NCBI GenBank assembly: GCA_963738575.1
Contig: CAVTWY010000002.1
Location: 930,001-994,000, forward strand
Length of the DNA: 64,000 nt
From: CAVTWY01 sp963738575
GTDB taxonomy: Bacteria > Pseudomonadota > Gammaproteobacteria > Burkholderiales > Burkholderiaceae_C
Direction of reading: 5' to 3'
In this document: piece after piece, positions 16,008 through 24,235 of the stretch
Numbering within the stretch: position 1 is the first letter of the stretch
Layout: each line of letters opens with the position of its first letter
The notes under the pieces: generated by a model
Told to the model about the DNA's origin: nothing
Seen by the model: only the letters and a program-made list of their open reading frames with translations
The model's database searches: none
Program-made: the position numbers and the translations under genes

Positions 16008-17500
16008 GCCGGACGCCAAGAAGCGCCGTCATGGAGGCTCCGCTGTGGCCGCGTGAACTCGATGCCGAGCAGTCGCGCCATCTCATCGAGTCAGCAGGCG
16101 ACATCAGTTTGGTGCTCGACGGTCATGGCGTTGTGTTGCATGCCTATGCTCATGACGCTGAACTGCAAAAGGCTGCGCGGCGCGATTGGCGCGGCCGCGC
16201 CTGGTCCGAAACCGTCACGGTGGACAGCCGAGAAAAAGTACGCGCACTGCTCGATTCAGCGCTGGCCGGAGCACCCAGCGCCCCACGCCAGCTCAACCAA
16301 GCCACCACCAACGGACCCGATCTGCCGGTGAGCTATTCCGTTGCAAGAGTGGGCGGCAGTGAAAGCACGCCCGAGAGCATCTGTTTGATCGCGGTGGGAC
16401 ATGACTTGCGCGACACCGTGGCCCTGCAACGCCGATTGGTCGACGCGCAGCAGTCCATGGAGCGCGATTATTGGCGCTTCCGCGAGGCTGAGACCCGCTA
16501 CCGCAATTTGTTTCAGTCGTCCGCAGAGGCGGTTTTGATTGTCGACGGTGCCTCGTTTCGAGTGCTTGAAGTCAATCCAGCCGCGCAAACACTGTTGGGC
16601 GGGGGGGCGAAGTCAACCAAGCCAGTGGGTGCCGCGCTCGCTTCGCTGTTTGCGCCTGACGCTTCCGAGGCCTTGGCTGCAGCGTTGGCTGCTGCGCGCA
16701 GCGTGGGAAAGCACGAGCGCTTGTCCGCACACCTGGCGGGCTCCAAGCGAAGCGTGAACGTCGCCGTGTCGTCGTTCAGGCAGGATGAAGCCGCGTTTTT
16801 GCTAGTGCGCTTGGCGCCGCTGGCCGACGTCAATTCGGCGCCATCGCGCAACCAACGCGGCTCGTCGCACGCCGAAGGCACCCTTGGCGGCCGCGACAGC
16901 CTTGACGCAGCCTTTGTTCGCGGCGCGTCCGATGCACTGGCCTTTACGGACAGCAGCGGCCGCGTGCTGGCCGTCAACCGTGCCTTTGCCCGGATGACGC
17001 AACTGTCCAGCGAAGACCAGGCGCGCGGTGAATCGCTAGACCGCTGGCTGGGTCGCACTGGCATCGAGCTGTCGATGTTGCTGGCCAACCTGCGCGAAGG
17101 TGGCAGCATGGGGCTCTTCACAACCGAGCTGCGCGGTGCCTTGGGCCTCGTGACCGAAGTTGAGATTGCCGCCTCGGCGTTAGAACCGGCTGGCGCGGCC
17201 AGCTTTGCGTTTTCGGTGCGTGACGTGGGACGCCGCTTGGCCCCCAGCGAACGCGCACTGCCTACCAAGGTACCCGCCTCGGTGCAACAGTTAACCGAGT
17301 TGGTCGGCCGCGTGCCTCTCAAACAAATCGTGGCCGAAACCAGTGACCTGATCGAGCGGCTGTCGATCGAAACCGCGCTGGCCATGACCAAAGACAACCG
17401 CGCCATGGCTGCGCAGTTGCTGGGCCTCTCTCGGCAAAGCCTTTACGTCAAGCTGCGTCGCTTCGGCATGGGAGGTCTTGAACCGTCCGACGACAGCTGA
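16004..17500 (+). CDS. ppsR: PpsR/CrtJ transcriptional repressor of photosynthesis genes
   Basis: PpsR represses bch, crt and puc genes under oxygen. The 498-residue protein has the expected order: an N-terminal PAS-like domain (about residues 15-130), the Q-linker helix (about 135-160, with AQQSMERDYW), two PAS domains (about 165-270 and 300-410) and a C-terminal Fis-type helix-turn-helix ending GLSRQSLYVKLRRFGM. The only cysteine is at about residue 126. The Cys known in the CrtJ DNA-binding domain appears replaced (IERLSIETAL). The ATG at 16004 overlaps a short leader ORF; an ATG at 16031 is an alternative. Confidence 0.93.
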   Translation: MSRTPRSAVMEAPLWPRELDAEQSRHLIESAGDISLVLDGHGVVLHAYAHDAELQKAARRDWRGRAWSETVTVDSREKVRALLDSALAGAPSAPRQLNQATTNGPDLPVSYSVARVGGSESTPESICLIAVGHDLRDTVALQRRLVDAQQSMERDYWRFREAETRYRNLFQSSAEAVLIVDGASFRVLEVNPAAQTLLGGGAKSTKPVGAALASLFAPDASEALAAALAAARSVGKHERLSAHLAGSKRSVNVAVSSFRQDEAAFLLVRLAPLADVNSAPSRNQRGSSHAEGTLGGRDSLDAAFVRGASDALAFTDSSGRVLAVNRAFARMTQLSSEDQARGESLDRWLGRTGIELSMLLANLREGGSMGLFTTELRGALGLVTEVEIAASALEPAGAASFAFSVRDVGRRLAPSERALPTKVPASVQQLTELVGRVPLKQIVAETSDLIERLSIETALAMTKDNRAMAAQLLGLSRQSLYVKLRRFGMGGLEPSDDS

Positions 17501-17519
17501 TCTATTTTCGTCAAACAAG

Positions 17520-17537
17520 TGTAAATCCAGGTTGACA
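17520..17537 (+). promoter_or_regulatory. PpsR-type operator before bchG (perfect match)
   Basis: TGTAAATCCAGGTTGACA matches TGT-N12-ACA exactly. Its right end includes the TTGACA (17532-17537) that would serve as the bchG -35 element, so a bound repressor would block RNA polymerase. Confidence 0.75.
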
Positions 17538-17560
17538 AATCATTGTGTCAGGCGCACGAT
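17532..17560 (+). promoter_or_regulatory. Predicted bchG promoter
   Basis: TTGACA (17532-17537), a 17-bp spacer and a weak -10, CACGAT (17555-17560). The start codon of bchG at 17567 is only six bases beyond the -10, which predicts an almost leaderless transcript. Confidence 0.4.
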
Positions 17561-17566
17561 GCGATC

Positions 17567-18448
17567 ATGTCCCTGCCAGCACCGTCGGCGGTTGCCGAGC
17601 TCCTGAAGCCCATCACATGGTTTCCTCCGATGTGGGCCTTTGCCTGCGGCGCTGTCGCGTCGGGTGCGTCGGCCGACGGTCGGTTGTGGCTGGTTGTTGC
17701 TGGCGTGGTGCTTGCGGGGCCACTGGTTTGCGCCACCAGCCAAGCCGTCAACGATTGGTTCGACCGCGAAGTTGACGCCATCAACGAGCCGCAGCGGCCC
17801 ATCCCTTCCGGGCGCATGCCCGGGCGCTGGGGCTTGTACGTGGCGCTGATCTGGACATTGCTGTCACTTGCAGCTGCATGGGCCATCGGGCCTTGGGTTT
17901 TTGCGGCTGCGGCCCTGGGTCTTGCGCTGGCATGGGCCTACAGCGCCCCACCCTTGCGCCTCAAACAAAACGGCTGGTGGGGCAATGCGGCCTGTGGCCT
18001 GTGTTACGAGGGTTTGGCCTGGATCACGGGTGCTGCAGTGATGGCAGGTGGGGCACCCAGCCTTCGCTCATTGCTGCTCGCTGCGCTCTACAGCGCCGGT
18101 GCACACGGGATCATGACGCTCAACGATTTCAAATCCATCGAGGGCGATTCGCGCATGGGCATTGGCTCGCTGCCGGTTCGTCTGGGCACACTGCGGGCTG
18201 CACAGGTGGCATGTTGGGTCATGGCCGTCCCGCAAGTAGCGGTCATTGTTTTGCTGCTGAACTGGGGGCAACCTTGGCACGCTGCAGGCGTGGCGGCACT
18301 GCTGGCCGCGCAGGTGGTCATGATGCGGCGGTTCCTTGCCGACCCACGTGCGCACGCACGCTGGTACAGCGGCTTTGGTGTTCCGCTGTTTGTGCTGGGC
18401 ATGTTGGTGTCTGCCTTTGCGCTGCGCGCCGCGGAGGCTCTTTCGTGA
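17567..18448 (+). CDS. bchG: Bacteriochlorophyll synthase BchG
   Basis: BchG joins bacteriochlorophyllide a to the geranylgeranyl/phytyl alcohol. It is a UbiA-type prenyltransferase of 293 residues with about eight or nine membrane helices. The prenyl-diphosphate motif NDWFDREVDAINEPQRPIPSG and the N-terminal PSAVAELLKPITWFPPMWAF are typical. I choose the ATG at 17567 because the conserved N-terminus begins there; there is no clear ribosome-binding site, and the predicted promoter is very close. The stop overlaps the next gene (GTGA). Confidence 0.95.
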   Translation: MSLPAPSAVAELLKPITWFPPMWAFACGAVASGASADGRLWLVVAGVVLAGPLVCATSQAVNDWFDREVDAINEPQRPIPSGRMPGRWGLYVALIWTLLSLAAAWAIGPWVFAAAALGLALAWAYSAPPLRLKQNGWWGNAACGLCYEGLAWITGAAVMAGGAPSLRSLLLAALYSAGAHGIMTLNDFKSIEGDSRMGIGSLPVRLGTLRAAQVACWVMAVPQVAVIVLLLNWGQPWHAAGVAALLAAQVVMMRRFLADPRAHARWYSGFGVPLFVLGMLVSAFALRAAEALS

Positions 18449-19800
18449 ACGGCCTGTCTTGGTTTGGTGTCGCGCGCTTGGGGCTTGTGCAGGCCATGCT
18501 GGGTGCCGTCGTTGTGCTCACCACGTCCACCCTCAATCGCGTGATGGTGGTCGAGCTTGCGCTGCCGGCGCTGCTGCCTGGGCTGCTGGTCGCCGCGCAC
18601 TACGCCGTTCAAATCTCACGACCACGCATGGGCTTTGGCTCGGACGTCGGTGCGCGCCGCACGCCTTGGATCATCGGCGGTCTAATTGTGTTGGCCAGCG
18701 GCGGATTCCTTGGCGCTGTGGCCACCGCATGGATGTCCACCAACACGGGTGCCGGCACCGCGTTGGCCGTGTTTGCGTTCGCGCTGGTTGGGCTCGGGGT
18801 TAGCGCGGCCGGCACTTCGCTGCTGACGTTGCTGGCCAAACGCGTCGATGCACCGCGCCGCGCCAGTGCGGCGGCCCTTGTCTGGGTGATGATGATCGTG
18901 GGCTTTGCGGTCACGGCAGGCACGGCGGGCAAGTTCCTCGACCCGTACACGCCGCAGCGTTTGATGGTGGTGTCGGGTACGGTCTCGCTGATCGCCGTGC
19001 TGGTCACGTTGCTGGCATTGTGGCGGCTTGAAGGCCAGGCAAAAGCACCCATTGCCTGCGCCTCTGCACCGCTGTCGGCCATCCAATTTCGCACGGCACT
19101 GTCAGAGGTCTGGCAAGAGCGTGACGCGCGCCACTTCACGATTTTCGTCTTTGTATCGATGCTGGCCTACAGCGCCCAAGACCTGATTCTCGAGCCCTTC
19201 GCCGGCGTGATGTTTGGCTATTCGCCTGGCGAGTCAACCCAGCTTTCGGGCGTGCAGCATGGTGGCACCCTGGCCGGCATGTTGTTGGCCGCGCTTGCGG
19301 GGCGGCGCGTGCTCGGCGTCGGCTTTGGGTCCTTGCGCGTCTGGACCGTGTGGGGCTGCATCGCGTCCTGCGTGGCGCTGGCGGGGCTGGCCTTTGCCGG
19401 TTTGGGCGGCGAATCGGTTACCGCCCACTGGCCACTGCGGGCCAACGTCTTTGTCATGGGGGTGGCCAACGGTGCTTTCTCCATCGCCGCCATCGGTTCA
19501 ATGATGGCCCTGGCGGGCAACGGTCGCGCATCGCGTGAGGGCACCCGCATGGGGCTCTGGGGCGCAGCGCAGGCCATCGCCTTTGCGGGGGGTGGCGTCA
19601 TCGGCACGGGCGCCAGTGACATCGCCCGCTGGCTCATCGGTTCGCCCGGTCCGGCTTACGCCACCGTCTTCGCCGCTGAGGCCTTGCTATTCATTGCGTC
19701 GGCGCTGCTTGCGCGCCGCATCACCGTGCCCCTTGGTGTGAGCGGCCGCGATGCGCTGCCTGTGCTCGCCGGCATCCAAACCGTGAAGGGAAGTTCATGA
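18445..19800 (+). CDS. BCD-family MFS transporter (PucC/LhaA relative)
   Basis: A GTG at 18445 overlapping the bchG stop starts a 451-residue, roughly 12-helix protein. The open frame continues upstream inside bchG, but that part is a shadow. The signature TLNRVMVVELALP near the N-terminus and DLILEPFAGVMFGY in the middle place it in the BCD (bacteriochlorophyll delivery) family. Similar genes lie between bchG and bchP in other phototrophs. It may move pigment or help assemble antenna. It is paralogous to lhaA. Confidence 0.88.
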   Translation: MNGLSWFGVARLGLVQAMLGAVVVLTTSTLNRVMVVELALPALLPGLLVAAHYAVQISRPRMGFGSDVGARRTPWIIGGLIVLASGGFLGAVATAWMSTNTGAGTALAVFAFALVGLGVSAAGTSLLTLLAKRVDAPRRASAAALVWVMMIVGFAVTAGTAGKFLDPYTPQRLMVVSGTVSLIAVLVTLLALWRLEGQAKAPIACASAPLSAIQFRTALSEVWQERDARHFTIFVFVSMLAYSAQDLILEPFAGVMFGYSPGESTQLSGVQHGGTLAGMLLAALAGRRVLGVGFGSLRVWTVWGCIASCVALAGLAFAGLGGESVTAHWPLRANVFVMGVANGAFSIAAIGSMMALAGNGRASREGTRMGLWGAAQAIAFAGGGVIGTGASDIARWLIGSPGPAYATVFAAEALLFIASALLARRITVPLGVSGRDALPVLAGIQTVKGSS

Positions 19801-20993
19801 CCCAGGAAACCTTTGATGCCATCGTCGTTGGCGGTGGGCCCGCAGGCGCCACGGCAGCACAGGAACTGGCGCTGCGTGGTCACAGCGTGTTGCTGCTCGA
19901 CCGCGCGGGTCGCATCAAACCGTGTGGCGGTGCAATCCCGCCGCGATTGATCACCGACTTTGCGATTCCGGCGCACTTGCTGGTCGCACGGGCCACCAGT
20001 GCGCGCATGGTTTCACCCACCGACAAACGGGTCGACATTCCGATTGAAGGCGGATTTGTCGGCATGGTCGACCGCGAGCACTTTGACGAATGGCTTCGTG
20101 AGCGCGCCGTGCAGGCCGGCGCCCTGCGCCGAACAGGCCGCTTCGAGCGCATCGAGCGAGATGATGACGGCACCGCCGTGGTTCATTGGCAATCGGAGGG
20201 TGACGGCACGCCCATGCGCTCGCAAGCGCGTGCCCGCTGTGTTATCGGCGCCGACGGCGCCAACAGCGGTGTTGCGCGCCAAAACCTCAAAGGTTGGGAA
20301 AAAGGCCGCTTTGTTTTTGCTTACCACGAGGTGGTGCGCAAACCGCAAGCACCGCCTGCGGGTTACGACGGGTCGCGCTGCGACGTGATCTACAACGGCC
20401 GCTTCTCCCCCGACTTTTACGGCTGGGTCTTCCCGCATGGTGACCAGCTGTCCATCGGCACGGGCAGTGCCGACAAGGGCTTTTCGCTTCGCAACGCCAC
20501 GGCAGCCTTGCGCCGCGAAATCGGCATGGCAGACGCACAAACCCTGCGCCGAGAGGGCGCGCCGCTGCCGATCAAGCCTCTGCCACGCTGGGACAACGGC
20601 CGTGACGTGGTGGTGGTAGGCGATGCAGCGGGCGTTGTTGCGCCGGCCTCAGGTGAAGGCATTTACTACGCGATGGCCAGCGCGCACATGGCGGCCGAAT
20701 CGGTGGCCACGTTTCTTGCAACGGGCAATCCCAAGCATTTGGCAGGGGCGCGCAAGCGCTTTTTGGCCGAGCACGGCCGTGTGTTTTGGGTCCTGGGCAT
20801 CATGCAGCACTTCTGGTACTCAAGCGACAAGCGCCGTGAGCGCTTTGTCGACATCTGCCGCGACAAGGACGTGCAGCAACTCACCTTCGAGTCCTACATG
20901 CACAAACGCTTGGTTCGCAAACGCCCCATGGCGCACGTACGCATCTTCTTCAAAGACATGGCGCACTTGCTCGGATTGGCACGCTTGACGTGA
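19797..20993 (+). CDS. bchP: Geranylgeranyl reductase BchP
   Basis: BchP reduces the geranylgeranyl tail of bacteriochlorophyll (or its diphosphate) to phytyl using NADPH. The 398-residue flavoprotein starts with the FAD motif VGGGPAGATAAQELA and has the second site VVVGDAAGVVAPASGEGIYYA. It is coupled by 4-bp overlaps to the transporter upstream and tspO downstream. Confidence 0.95.
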   Translation: MTQETFDAIVVGGGPAGATAAQELALRGHSVLLLDRAGRIKPCGGAIPPRLITDFAIPAHLLVARATSARMVSPTDKRVDIPIEGGFVGMVDREHFDEWLRERAVQAGALRRTGRFERIERDDDGTAVVHWQSEGDGTPMRSQARARCVIGADGANSGVARQNLKGWEKGRFVFAYHEVVRKPQAPPAGYDGSRCDVIYNGRFSPDFYGWVFPHGDQLSIGTGSADKGFSLRNATAALRREIGMADAQTLRREGAPLPIKPLPRWDNGRDVVVVGDAAGVVAPASGEGIYYAMASAHMAAESVATFLATGNPKHLAGARKRFLAEHGRVFWVLGIMQHFWYSSDKRRERFVDICRDKDVQQLTFESYMHKRLVRKRPMAHVRIFFKDMAHLLGLARLT

Positions 20994-21496
20994 TGACTGG
21001 TGCCACCCCTATCGAGCCACGAACCCGCAAGGCCGTGGCCGCGTTGTGGGCGGCTGCTGGCGCCGTGGTCGTTGCGCTGGCAGGCATGGGCGTCACCGAG
21101 CTGGGGCCTTGGTATGAAGCCCTCAAGCAGCCGGCATGGAAGCCCTCTGATGTTTGGTTTGGGCCGGCTTGGACCTTGATCTACACCCTGGCCGCCGTGG
21201 CAGCTGTCAAGGCATGGTTTGGATGCGCCCTGCGGCGGGAGCGAACCCAACTGGTGGCGGCGTTTGCGCTCAACGGCGCGCTCAACGTGTTGTGGAGTTG
21301 GCTCTTCTTTCGCGCGCGCCGGCCCGACTTGGCGTTGGCCGAGGTGGTCCTGTTGTGGTTGTCAATTGCCCTGCTGATGGTGCTCGCGGCTCGCGGCAGC
21401 AGTGCTGCTGCCTGGCTTTTGGCCCCATACCTTTTGTGGGTTAGCTTTGCTGCAGCGCTTAACCTTTCTGTTGTTCGCCTCAACCCGCCCCTTTAA
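20990..21496 (+). CDS. tspO: TspO/MBR-family membrane protein
   Basis: This 168-residue, five-helix protein has the TspO signatures YEALKQPAWKPSDVWFGPAW and LNVLWSWLFFRARRPDLAL. In Rhodobacter sphaeroides TspO controls porphyrin efflux and dampens PpsR-regulated gene expression. Here it is placed in the bchG-bchP operon and followed by a small membrane protein and a truncated PpsR homologue. The ATG at 20990 overlaps the bchP stop; a second ATG follows directly. Confidence 0.93.
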   Translation: MMTGATPIEPRTRKAVAALWAAAGAVVVALAGMGVTELGPWYEALKQPAWKPSDVWFGPAWTLIYTLAAVAAVKAWFGCALRRERTQLVAAFALNGALNVLWSWLFFRARRPDLALAEVVLLWLSIALLMVLAARGSSAAAWLLAPYLLWVSFAAALNLSVVRLNPPL

Positions 21497-21499
21497 GCC

Positions 21500-21754
21500 A
21501 TGAATGAACTCTTCACCAGCGGCCACGCGATCGACCTCGTGATCGCCGTCATGGCGCTCGAAGCGCTGGTTTTGCGGGGCCTCCTGAACCGACGCCATGC
21601 CCTGCCCTTGCCGACCCTGGTGGCAGGCCTTTGTTTGTTGCTGGCTTGGCGCCTCGCGCAAGGCGGCGCCCCATGGACCTGGATCGCCCTGATGCTCAGC
21701 GCCGCCGGCATGGCGCACGCCCTCGATGTGTGGCGCCGGTGGTCGACACCATGA
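21500..21754 (+). CDS. Small three-helix membrane protein of unknown function
   Basis: The 84-residue product begins three bases after tspO and ends in an ATGA overlap with the PpsR-like gene. Three hydrophobic stretches (about residues 9-28, 38-53 and 58-77) account for most of it. I do not recognise a family. Coupling to tspO and the short PpsR homologue suggests a role linked to tetrapyrrole handling or to regulation, but nothing in the sequence proves that. Confidence 0.7.
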   Translation: MNELFTSGHAIDLVIAVMALEALVLRGLLNRRHALPLPTLVAGLCLLLAWRLAQGGAPWTWIALMLSAAGMAHALDVWRRWSTP

Positions 21755-22515
21755 ACACCCCCCCACCCGCAGATCTTGAGGTGCTTGCCGCTTGGGCGCC
21801 CGAGCTGGCTGACACCTTTGTCGCGCTGGCCTGCGACATCGCGCTGGTGGTTGATCGCGATGGTCGCATCGCGTCGCTGGCCCAGCACGAGTCGCAACCC
21901 ATTGCGCCGCCGTCTTGGATTGGTAGCACCTGGGTGGATACCGTGAGCTCCGATTCGCGCGCCAAAGTTGAGCACATCCTCGCTGATGTGGCAGCCACGG
22001 GGCATGCAAGGCGGCGGGAAATCAATCACCCGGATGCGCTGGGTGGCGCTGCGCCCGTTGCCTACAGCGCGGCGCGTTTGGGCGAGAACGGCCCCACGCT
22101 GGCCGTTGGGCACGATCTGCGTGCCCAAGCCGCCATGCAACAACGTTTTGTAGCAGCGCAAGAGGCGCTTGAGCGCAGCTACTGGACGGCCCAGCAAAAC
22201 CTGCGCGACAGAGCATCACCCCCCGCGCTGCTGACCGAAAATGAAAAAGCGAGCCTGGGGCTGGATGACGATTTGGTGCCCACCGCGCATGACATGGACG
22301 ACAGTGAACTTGTGCGCGCCCTGGGTAAGTTGGTGGAGCGCATCGGTCAGGAAGAACTGCCGGGCCTGCTGCGCGATGCGCGGCGCTTGGCCGAGCGCCA
22401 CTTCTTGGCCCGTGCTTTGAAACGTGCTGGCGGTGCCGAGGCACTCGCGCGGTCACTTGGATTGGATGCCCCGCGCAAGCCCTCAGGCCACAAGAAAATC
22501 AGGCCGGCTTCTTGA
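21751..22515 (+). CDS. Truncated PpsR-like protein: N-terminal PAS, Q-linker, incomplete HTH
   Basis: The 254-residue product aligns by eye with the first third of both full PpsR proteins of this window. It has the N-PAS strand DIALVVDRDGRIASL, the SSDSRAKVEHIL and GPTLAVGHDLRAQAAM blocks, and the Q-linker helix with AAQEALERSYW. The two central PAS domains are absent. The C-terminus resembles the first helices of a Fis-type domain (RHFLARALKRAGGAEALARSLGL), but the recognition helix is replaced by a short Lys/Arg tail. It may form mixed oligomers with PpsR; that is inference. Confidence 0.75.
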   Translation: MNTPPPADLEVLAAWAPELADTFVALACDIALVVDRDGRIASLAQHESQPIAPPSWIGSTWVDTVSSDSRAKVEHILADVAATGHARRREINHPDALGGAAPVAYSAARLGENGPTLAVGHDLRAQAAMQQRFVAAQEALERSYWTAQQNLRDRASPPALLTENEKASLGLDDDLVPTAHDMDDSELVRALGKLVERIGQEELPGLLRDARRLAERHFLARALKRAGGAEALARSLGLDAPRKPSGHKKIRPAS

Positions 22516-22825
22516 CCCAGGCACTGCACCAACCGCTGGGCATTACATGCTTGCCCGGGAACAGCGAGCAGGGACCACTCACGTCAGCTGCCTTGCCAGT
22601 GTAGAGTTGACAGCCGCTGCACTTTTGGTCTTTGGCATGCTTTGGAAACTTCTTCGTGTCTGCCTTGTTGGTGTCGGCAACGTAGCCCAGCGCAGCGGCC
22701 GTTGCGTCCTTCTCGTCGACTTTGGCGGGACCTTGAGCCTGCGCACCAAACGCAATCACGGCACTGCCGCCAACCACAACCTGGGACAAAAAGACTCGAC
22801 GCGAAAGCGGGGGCTGCTTTGACAT
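22499..22825 (-). CDS. hip: High-potential iron-sulfur protein (HiPIP)
   Basis: HiPIPs are periplasmic one-electron carriers that reduce the reaction-centre cytochrome in several purple betaproteobacteria. This 108-residue precursor has a twin-arginine-type signal (SRRVFLSQVVVGGSAVIAFG) and four cluster cysteines in the spacing CSGCQLY, GPCSLF and GWCSAW near the C-terminus. I start at the ATG at 22825; the open frame runs on upstream without family sequence. Its 3' end overlaps the convergent PpsR-like gene by 17 bp. Confidence 0.93.
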   Translation of the reverse strand: MSKQPPLSRRVFLSQVVVGGSAVIAFGAQAQGPAKVDEKDATAAALGYVADTNKADTKKFPKHAKDQKCSGCQLYTGKAADVSGPCSLFPGKHVMPSGWCSAWVKKPA

Positions 22826-22927
22826 GAACACACTCCGAAAAGAATTGATGGGCCTCGATGCTAACGGCGCAGAGCCCACCTGCGATGACAAGACTCCCGT
22901 AAAGCCAACAGGCCGCCCCGACTGTCG

Positions 22928-24235
22928 ATGAGCCACTCACGCATGTCCAACTTCCCCCCCGATCACCCGCAACGCATTGCGTTGGCCGATGAGGTGCATG
23001 CACGCCCCCCCGAACGCGTGGTCACCCCGTCACGCGTGTCCTACCTGGCCATCCTGGTTGAGAGTGAGGCGCGTGCCCAAGAACTGCGCCACCTTCAAGT
23101 GCTGTGCTCGCGCCACGACGTTCCTGGGCCGCCCAACGACGCCACCCACTTTCGCACCGCGCTGGGAGGCCTGCGGCTCAAATGGGAGCGGCATGGCGAA
23201 TTCTCTGGTTACACGTTTGCTGTTGAAGGTGCGGCGGGCAATCCTTTTGGGGACACCGCAGCGTCGATGCTCCCACCGGGCTGGCTTGCTGGTGTGCCAG
23301 GCAGAACGGTGGCTGCGGTGCACGCCGAGGTGTCGCAGGCATCACCCGAGGCACCCGATCCATCCACACTCACGCAGCGTTTTAGAGGGCTTACCGTTGT
23401 CGGAGCCAGCATCGCCGACGGCGCTGCGGCGCTTTACACCGACTTCAAGCTGGACGATGAAGGTTGCAGCCGCGTCTGGCTGATCAATCAATCGCTCTCC
23501 GAGGCGCAGACGGGCCGCACCCTGCAGCGACTTTTTGAAATCGAGGCCTACCGCGTGCTGGCCTTATTGGCGTTGCCCATCGCGCGTCGACAGTCGCCAC
23601 GCATTGCCACCATCGAGGCTTCGCTTGCCACACTCACCGACCGCATGGCGCGTGAATCGGGCGACGGCACCAACGACGAATCGGTGCTCCAAGAACTGAC
23701 GCGGTTGGCTGCCGAGGTTGAAAGCGGCATCGCTGCGAGCCAGTTTCGGTTTGGTGCGTGCGAGGCCTATCACGGCCTGGTGCTGCGCCGCATTGCCGAG
23801 CTGCGCGAAGTGCGCCTGTCAGGCTTGCAAACCATCGATGAGTTCATGAGTCGGCGCTTGGCACCTGCTGCCGCCACGTGCGCCAACGTGTCGCAGCGAC
23901 TCAAGAGCCTGGCCGACCGCATCGGCCAAGCAAGCGCCTTGTTGGCCACGCGCGTGGGCATCGAGCGCGAGCACCAAAATCAAACGCTGCTGGCTTCGAT
24001 GGACCGGCGCGCCAAGCTTCAATTGCGCCTGCAACAGACGGTTGAGGGGCTGTCGATCGCTGCCATCGTCTATTACGTCGCCGGGCTCATCGGCTACTTG
24101 GCAAAGGCGCTGCGCAGCTTGGGGATGCGGCTCGACCCCGATGTCGCCGTGGGCGTGTCCATCCCCATCGTGGCGGGCATGTTGTTGTTAGGTTTGCGCC
24201 GAAACCGGCGGCGCCTCAAACTGGAAGGCCATTGA
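22928..24235 (+). CDS. DUF3422-family protein with two C-terminal membrane helices
   Basis: The 435-residue protein carries the DUF3422 N-terminus HPQRIALADEVHARPPE and the block THFRTALGGLRLKWERHGEF. Two hydrophobic helices lie near residues 370-392 and 401-420, and a long coiled helical region precedes them. The function is unknown. Its stop overlaps the bchI start (TGATG), so it is probably transcribed with bchI-D-O. An ATG at 22943 is an alternative start. Confidence 0.8.
   Translation: MSHSRMSNFPPDHPQRIALADEVHARPPERVVTPSRVSYLAILVESEARAQELRHLQVLCSRHDVPGPPNDATHFRTALGGLRLKWERHGEFSGYTFAVEGAAGNPFGDTAASMLPPGWLAGVPGRTVAAVHAEVSQASPEAPDPSTLTQRFRGLTVVGASIADGAAALYTDFKLDDEGCSRVWLINQSLSEAQTGRTLQRLFEIEAYRVLALLALPIARRQSPRIATIEASLATLTDRMARESGDGTNDESVLQELTRLAAEVESGIAASQFRFGACEAYHGLVLRRIAELREVRLSGLQTIDEFMSRRLAPAAATCANVSQRLKSLADRIGQASALLATRVGIEREHQNQTLLASMDRRAKLQLRLQQTVEGLSIAAIVYYVAGLIGYLAKALRSLGMRLDPDVAVGVSIPIVAGMLLLGLRRNRRRLKLEGH

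Noticed and set aside
17878..18444. N-terminal extension of the BCD transporter frame
   Set aside because: This part overlaps bchG out of frame and lacks membrane-protein character; the GTG at 18445 fits the family start.
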